Shown: positions 60,142 to 64,000 of the stretch, one piece after another
How the letters are laid out: every line of letters starts with the position of its first letter
Numbering within the stretch: position 1 is the stretch's first letter
Source of the DNA: Verrucomicrobia bacterium UBA3841
GTDB lineage: Bacteria; Verrucomicrobiota; Kiritimatiellia; RFP12; UBA1067
Assembly (NCBI GenBank): GCA_002392765.1
Contig: DGHT01000030.1
Location: forward strand, 1-64,000
DNA length: 64,000 bases
Direction: 5' to 3'
Program-made: the position numbers and the translations under genes
The notes under the pieces: model-generated
The model's database searches: none
What the model was told of the DNA's origin: nothing
The model's input: the letters and a program-made list of their open reading frames with translations, nothing else

Positions 60142-61365
60142 ATGGAAATGAAAAAGACATTCGCAGCCATCGTTTTCTCCGCGCTCGCGGCCTGCGCCGC
60201 CGCGCAGGACATTTCGAGAATGTCCAAAAAGCAGATTGCAGCCCGGGACAAGGAACTCTGGGCGAACGTGGACGGCAATTTGGCCCTCGGCCCTAATTCC
60301 AAATCCACTATTGCCGGAGAACTCGCCTCGATATCCGCGAAACTTCAGCAGGATTACGTCATTCTCGGCGACCTCATCAAAAACACGCGCGAAAAAATGG
60401 GCTCGTCTTCTTCGCCGGAATATTATTTCGAAGACGCCGGCAAAACGCTCGCAAAATCGGTCGTCACGCAGTCGAAAGCCGATTTCGACAAACTGTACCC
60501 CACGCCCGCCCAAAAGGAGGCGATAAGGGGCTACAAGAACACCCTCCGGTTCCTGACGAATCTTGACCGCGAAATGAGGGTTCCATTCAGGACTTTGATG
60601 TCTGAAGTCAAGAACAGGAAACTGATAACCTCGTATCTGAAAATTTCCCGCTTCGAGGGCAAATACGAGAAATCGGATTTCCACTCGACATTGAAAAGCG
60701 TGGAAAAGAAGTACTACAAACTGGTCAAGACAATAGATACGTTCGCCCAGAACAAGGGAAAATACAAAACACCGTGCGAAAACCTCGTCACGCGGGATCA
60801 GCGGCAGGCCGTATTGAAGAAAATGCTCGACGACCACGACCTTGTCAAGTACATGCAGGCGAACGGACGTCCCACGGTCAGATTCGGACGCTCATGCTAC
60901 GTTCTCGATAAATATCTGAAGGAAATGAACGCTTCGAAGATCGCAAAAGTGAAGGAAGACCTGTCCGCATACACGGCCGAACACAACAAGGTCGCCCAAA
61001 AATGCGAGGATTTCAGGGAAAGATACTACAAGATCGCTTTCGAAATCCCGCCGTCCAACCGCGAAAGCGTGGCTCTTGCCATGAAAGGGTATTTCAAATA
61101 CATGCACGAGGCGAGCGTGTTTTTCAACAAGACGTACTGGGCGCTGATAGACCGGCTCGAGGGAGGAAAGACGAACATGAGCAAACTGCGCTCCTTCAAG
61201 GAACTGGGGGATGCGTGGAAACTGGCCGGCAGCGCCTCGCCGTCGGACGGGGAACCGCAATATCTCGAACGGGCCAACGCGATGGCCAAGGACATCCAGA
61301 AGCGTTTCGACGACGCCTGCATCAAGATTTCCGAAAAACAAGGCAAGCCGGCCGTCGCTTACTAG
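60142..61365 (+). CDS. secreted helical unknown protein
   Basis: 407 residues, not recognised. The signal peptide is MEMKKTFAAIVFSALAACAA, perhaps cleaved after AAAQ; a Cys at 19 lies in AACAA, so a lipoprotein is possible but not clear. The rest is almost wholly helical and rich in Lys, Glu and Asp (SKKQIAARDKELWANVDGN, KIAKVKEDLSAYTAEHNKVAQ), consistent with coiled coils. ATG 60142 and ATG 60148 are both possible. It follows the previous gene by 27 bases and probably shares its promoter. No enzyme motif is visible. Confidence 0.7.
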   Translation: MEMKKTFAAIVFSALAACAAAQDISRMSKKQIAARDKELWANVDGNLALGPNSKSTIAGELASISAKLQQDYVILGDLIKNTREKMGSSSSPEYYFEDAGKTLAKSVVTQSKADFDKLYPTPAQKEAIRGYKNTLRFLTNLDREMRVPFRTLMSEVKNRKLITSYLKISRFEGKYEKSDFHSTLKSVEKKYYKLVKTIDTFAQNKGKYKTPCENLVTRDQRQAVLKKMLDDHDLVKYMQANGRPTVRFGRSCYVLDKYLKEMNASKIAKVKEDLSAYTAEHNKVAQKCEDFRERYYKIAFEIPPSNRESVALAMKGYFKYMHEASVFFNKTYWALIDRLEGGKTNMSKLRSFKELGDAWKLAGSASPSDGEPQYLERANAMAKDIQKRFDDACIKISEKQGKPAVAY

Positions 61366-61396
61366 GCGTCGAATTTCCTGCGTAAAAAATTACTGT

Positions 61397-61425
61397 TTGC
61401 GCTTTTGTGCGAAAAATGATATAAT
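61397..61425 (+). promoter_or_regulatory. promoter of the small basic protein, extended -10
   Basis: TTGCGC (61397-61402), a 17-base spacer and TATAAT (61420-61425) preceded by TGA, with the shared 12-mer ATGATATAATAC. It starts a short transcript that ends at a terminator about 220 bases later. Confidence 0.75.
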
Positions 61426-61455
61426 ACTATTTCAAATTCGAAAGGAATACCATCC

Positions 61456-61611
61456 ATGAGCCAGCATGCATCTCTTAAAGGAACGAGCAAAATCACGTCC
61501 CGCCGCAACGTTCTGAAGCGTTTCGAGCGCGTCAACCTTCTCCAGAAGAGGGGGGAATGGAAAGCGGGCGACCGCGGACTCGGTCTCAAGAAGACCAAGC
61601 CCGAAGCTTGA
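61456..61611 (+). CDS. small basic protein (Chlamydiae/Verrucomicrobia-type family)
   Basis: 51 residues with the family pattern MSQHASLKG, then SRRNVLKRFERV, then GEWKAGDRGLGLKKTKPEA. This matches the small basic protein family (TIGR04137-like) known from Chlamydiae, Verrucomicrobia and relatives, which is thought to be associated with ribosomes or RNA. GAAAGGA (61440-61446) is a well-placed ribosome-binding site, and the gene has its own promoter and terminator, implying high monocistronic expression. It is too short for most length cut-offs but clearly real. It is also the best taxonomic marker in the window. Confidence 0.85.
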   Translation: MSQHASLKGTSKITSRRNVLKRFERVNLLQKRGEWKAGDRGLGLKKTKPEA

Positions 61612-61639
61612 TTGCGCGTTTTCGTTTTTCGCACTAGCC

Positions 61640-61680
61640 AGATTGCCGCGGTTTGCAAAGTCGCGGCAATCTTTGTTTTC
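61640..61680 (+). terminator. rho-independent terminator
   Basis: An 11-bp stem AGATTGCCGCG/CGCGGCAATCT (61640-61650 and 61662-61672) with an 11-base loop is followed by TTGTTTTC. It ends the small basic protein transcript and lies before the convergent methyltransferase gene. Confidence 0.85.
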
Positions 61681-61697
61681 GTCCAGCGGATTCCTGT

Positions 61698-62918
61698 CTA
61701 GACGAATTTGCCGAGGTGTTTCGACAGCATGGCGCCAAGGCGCGTTTCCAGCCATGGCGTCACTTTCCACCAATCGCGCAATTCGAGATATTCGCCGACA
61801 GCCTGCGATTGTCCGCTTTTGACTCCGTAAACGCATTTGATCATTACGTTCCTCGACGTCGCTTCGCTTGAAACGAATTCGACGACCTGCGTCCTGAAGC
61901 CGAGTATGCGCATTATCTGCGCGCGGAAGGCGTCGGTCAAGATGTCGCAGAGCCGTTCGCGCAATATCGAATGGCGCAGCAGTCCGGCGAATACGCCCTC
62001 GGGCTTGACGGTCTTGTTGAGCTCGTGCTGGCAGCAGGGCGCGGACAGGATGTATTTCGCCTTCCATTCGACGCCTTTGGCGAGAGCTTCGTCCGTTGCC
62101 GTGTCGCATGCGTGAAGCGACACGACCATGTCGGCTTTGTCGACATTGAACTGGGAAAGCTCCGACACGGTGAATTCTATCTTTCCGTCGAGGTCGAGCG
62201 ACGAGACGGTTTTTCTGGCGCTCTCGATCACGTCGGCGCGGCGGTCCACGCCGATGACTTTCACGTCCTCCATCCCGAGCGCGAGGGTCAGATAGTGCCA
62301 CAGGGCGATTGTCAGGTACGCTTTGCCGCAGCCGCAATCGACGACGGTGAAGCGGCCCTTGCAGGCGGGTTTGCCGTCCGCGCCGCGTTCAAGTGTTTCG
62401 CCGACGGATTTGAGGAATTCGTTCACCTGGTCGTACTTGCCGCGCATGGAAGCGCGCACGGCGCCGTTGCCGTCGGCTATCGAAATGGCTTTGAGGAGCG
62501 TCGTCGAATCGAACGAGGTCAGCGGGGTGTTCTTCACACGGTCGTGGGGCATCGCCTTGACGTCGCGGTTCATCGGTGCCGACCGCGATTTCAGCACGTG
62601 GCCTTTCTTTGTGACGCGGATATGGATGTCGCCGCCGGACGTCATGACGTGCATGTCCCTCGCCCCGGGTTGCGAGATTATCTCTTCAAGCGCTCCCGCG
62701 ACATCGTCAGGATTGAGGTTTTTGACTTGCGGGGCGCTGCCGCCGTCCACCGATTCGGCCTGGAACACCCTGCGTCCGGACATGGAAACGGGGCGCAGCG
62801 AAATCCTGAACGTCGATCCTCCGCGCCTTACGGACTGGACCAGTTTCATGAACCCGTCGCCCAGAACCGCGGAGCGTATTTCCTCTTTTAGAGCATCGTC
62901 GAGATCGAATCTTCCCAT
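61698..62918 (-). CDS. SAM-dependent methyltransferase (Methyltransf_32/GSTCD-like)
   Basis: 406 residues on the minus strand. After about 180 N-terminal residues comes a class I methyltransferase core: FTVVDCGCGKAYLTIAL as motif I near residue 195, VIGVDRR, and VVSLHACDTATDEAL followed by SAPCCQHEL. This order (Cys-Gly-Cys-Gly-Lys, then HACDTATD, then PCCQ) fits the Methyltransf_32/RRNAD1/GSTCD group, whose substrates include tRNA in Trm13-like proteins. The start at 62918 is preceded on its strand by AAAGGAG. It lies directly after xseA, whose stop overlaps this ribosome-binding region, so it is probably co-transcribed. Cytosolic. Confidence 0.8.
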   Translation of the reverse strand: MGRFDLDDALKEEIRSAVLGDGFMKLVQSVRRGGSTFRISLRPVSMSGRRVFQAESVDGGSAPQVKNLNPDDVAGALEEIISQPGARDMHVMTSGGDIHIRVTKKGHVLKSRSAPMNRDVKAMPHDRVKNTPLTSFDSTTLLKAISIADGNGAVRASMRGKYDQVNEFLKSVGETLERGADGKPACKGRFTVVDCGCGKAYLTIALWHYLTLALGMEDVKVIGVDRRADVIESARKTVSSLDLDGKIEFTVSELSQFNVDKADMVVSLHACDTATDEALAKGVEWKAKYILSAPCCQHELNKTVKPEGVFAGLLRHSILRERLCDILTDAFRAQIMRILGFRTQVVEFVSSEATSRNVMIKCVYGVKSGQSQAVGEYLELRDWWKVTPWLETRLGAMLSKHLGKFV

Positions 62919-62919
62919 T

Positions 62920-64000
62920 TTATTCTCCTTTTCCGCAGGTGTCGCCGGTTCCGGCGCGTTCGAAAGTCGAGACGATACTGCCGTTGGCAAGCGTCGTGAC
63001 GAGCATGTCTCCCGGAGAGAGCGCGTCCGGAGACTTTACGACCGCGCCTTTCCCGTCGACCGTTATGGAATACCCCCTTGCCAGAACCGCGAAAGGGGAG
63101 AGCATGTCGAGCTTCTGCGAGAGAGCGTCGACTTTCGCCGTTTTTTTCACAAGCCACAGTTTCAGGGCCGACGCCATCCTGCCGTACGCGCCGTCGACTC
63201 TCTGCGCCATGTATTCGTATTTGCCGCGCAGCGAGGAGACGAGCGACGAGGCGCACTTGTCGAGCTTGCGCACGAGTTCGCGCAGTTCGGGTACGGCGAT
63301 TTCCGCCGCGATCGACGGAGTCCCGGCGCGCACGTCCGCGGCGAAGTCGCAAAGGGTGAAATCGGTCTCGTGCCCCACTGCGGAAATCACCGGTATCGGC
63401 GAGGCTGCGACCGTGCGCACCAGCGTCTCGTCGTTGAAGGGGAAAAGGTCTTCGAAACTGCCGCCGCCGCGGGCGACGATGACGATATCGGCTCTCCATT
63501 CCGCGCAGCCCGCGAAATACCGCAGACCGGCGGCGAGCGTGGCCGGGGCGTCGACTCCCTGCACGGAGGCGGGGAAGAGCCGGATTTCGACGGCCGGGAA
63601 GCGGCGCGTCAGAACGCGGCACATGTCATGTACAACGGCGCCGGCCTCGCTGGTGACGAGACCGATTCTGCGCGGCAGAAACGGCAGCGGGCGCTTCTTC
63701 GCAGGGTCGAAAAGGCCTTCGGCGCCGAGTCTGGCCTTCAGCTCCAGGTATCTCTGCATCAGGTCGCCCTCGCCGACGGGCTTTGCGGCCAGAACCACGA
63801 GCTGGCAGGATCCTTTCTGCGGATACATCGAGACGTTGGCGTAGACTATGATCTTCGCCCCGTCTTTTAGAGAGGCCGCCGCTTTGCACCGCGCGAGGGC
63901 GGATTTGAACATGACGCACTGTATTTGCGCTCCGGCGTCCTTGAGCGTGAAGTAGGCGTGTCCGCTGGGATAAAGTTTGAAGGAGCTGATTTCCCCTTCG
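62920..64000 (-). CDS. xseA: exodeoxyribonuclease VII large subunit (5' part outside the window)
   Basis: The minus-strand frame runs off the right edge; 360 residues are visible. It begins within the OB-fold (SGHAYFTLKDAGAQIQCVMF), continues with the catalytic region (FLPRRIGLVTSEAGAVVHDM, IVIVARGGGSFEDLFPFNDE, ISAVGHETDFTLCDFAADVRAGTPS, each split by other residues) and a coiled-coil (about 235-300), and ends LARGYSITVDGKG followed by VTTLANGSIVSTF. XseA with XseB degrades single-stranded DNA into oligonucleotides in repair. An internal Met at 63912 is not the start. No xseB is seen in the window. Confidence 0.95.
   Translation of the reverse strand, partial: EGEISSFKLYPSGHAYFTLKDAGAQIQCVMFKSALARCKAAASLKDGAKIIVYANVSMYPQKGSCQLVVLAAKPVGEGDLMQRYLELKARLGAEGLFDPAKKRPLPFLPRRIGLVTSEAGAVVHDMCRVLTRRFPAVEIRLFPASVQGVDAPATLAAGLRYFAGCAEWRADIVIVARGGGSFEDLFPFNDETLVRTVAASPIPVISAVGHETDFTLCDFAADVRAGTPSIAAEIAVPELRELVRKLDKCASSLVSSLRGKYEYMAQRVDGAYGRMASALKLWLVKKTAKVDALSQKLDMLSPFAVLARGYSITVDGKGAVVKSPDALSPGDMLVTTLANGSIVSTFERAGTGDTCGKGE

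Overview
The window looks like a chromosomal segment of a host-associated (gut-type) member of the Planctomycetes-Verrucomicrobia-Chlamydiae group, most likely Kiritimatiellota/Verrucomicrobiota. The clues are a 51-residue small basic protein of the Chlamydiae/Verrucomicrobia type (61456-61611), a mucin-glycan locus built from GH109, GH110, GH20 and sialate O-acetylesterase genes, large LamG-type surface proteins, and Tat-exported proteins beginning MNRRDF. This taxonomic call is inference from gene content; there is no rRNA and I recognise no tRNA.

Region 1 (about 290-26860) is a defence island read entirely on the plus strand. A small XRE regulator and a cytosine-5 methyltransferase lead into a DISARM system: drmD (SNF2-like helicase), drmMI (adenine methylase), drmA (helicase), drmB (DUF1998) and drmC (PLD nuclease). 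Between drmMI and drmA sit four extra genes: two paralogous unknowns, a GHKL ATPase fused to a PD-(D/E)XK-like nuclease, and an AlbA_2/Schlafen-type ATPase regulator preceded by a transposase remnant. After drmC come an unknown gene, a DUF262-DUF1524 (GmrSD-like) endonuclease and a tightly overlapping RNA-repair-like cassette: two COG3541-type nucleotidyltransferases, a polynucleotide-kinase-like P-loop protein and a Thg1-like 3'-5' polymerase. Junctions are mostly stop/start overlaps, so much of this is probably a few long transcripts.

Region 2 (26861-27996) has no long gene. It holds a good promoter, a 54-codon open frame and three tandem hairpins, followed by about 0.8 kb with nothing recognisable.

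Region 3 (27997-49102) is a glycan-foraging locus. A GntR-HTH/LacI-sensor regulator is followed by a GH110-like beta-helix protein, a sialate O-acetylesterase, two secreted unknowns, an FGE/SUMF1-like protein, a GH109-like Tat lipoprotein, a GH42-like enzyme, a GH20/degenerate SGNH/GH110 fusion, a cupin and a DUF6259-like glycosidase. Together these suggest stripping of mucin-type and blood-group glycans: alpha-GalNAc, alpha-Gal, beta-HexNAc and O-acetylated sialic acids. A RAYT-family transposase gene is embedded in the locus.

Region 4 (49103-57703) encodes exported proteins: a three-module LamG protein with a 12-G tract in its signal peptide (probable phase variation), a Tat calcineurin-type phosphoesterase and a large caspase-like protein with BACON and InlB-type repeats, closed by a strong terminator. 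Region 5 (57713-64000) has a His/Pro-rich secreted protein on the minus strand, two secreted unknowns, the small basic protein, and a minus-strand pair: a methyltransferase and xseA, which runs off the window.

A theme across the window is palindromic elements lying in frame inside coding sequences (in the RAYT gene, the GH20 domain and the signal peptide of the beta-helix gene), plus a recurring extended -10 promoter (TGATATAATAC).
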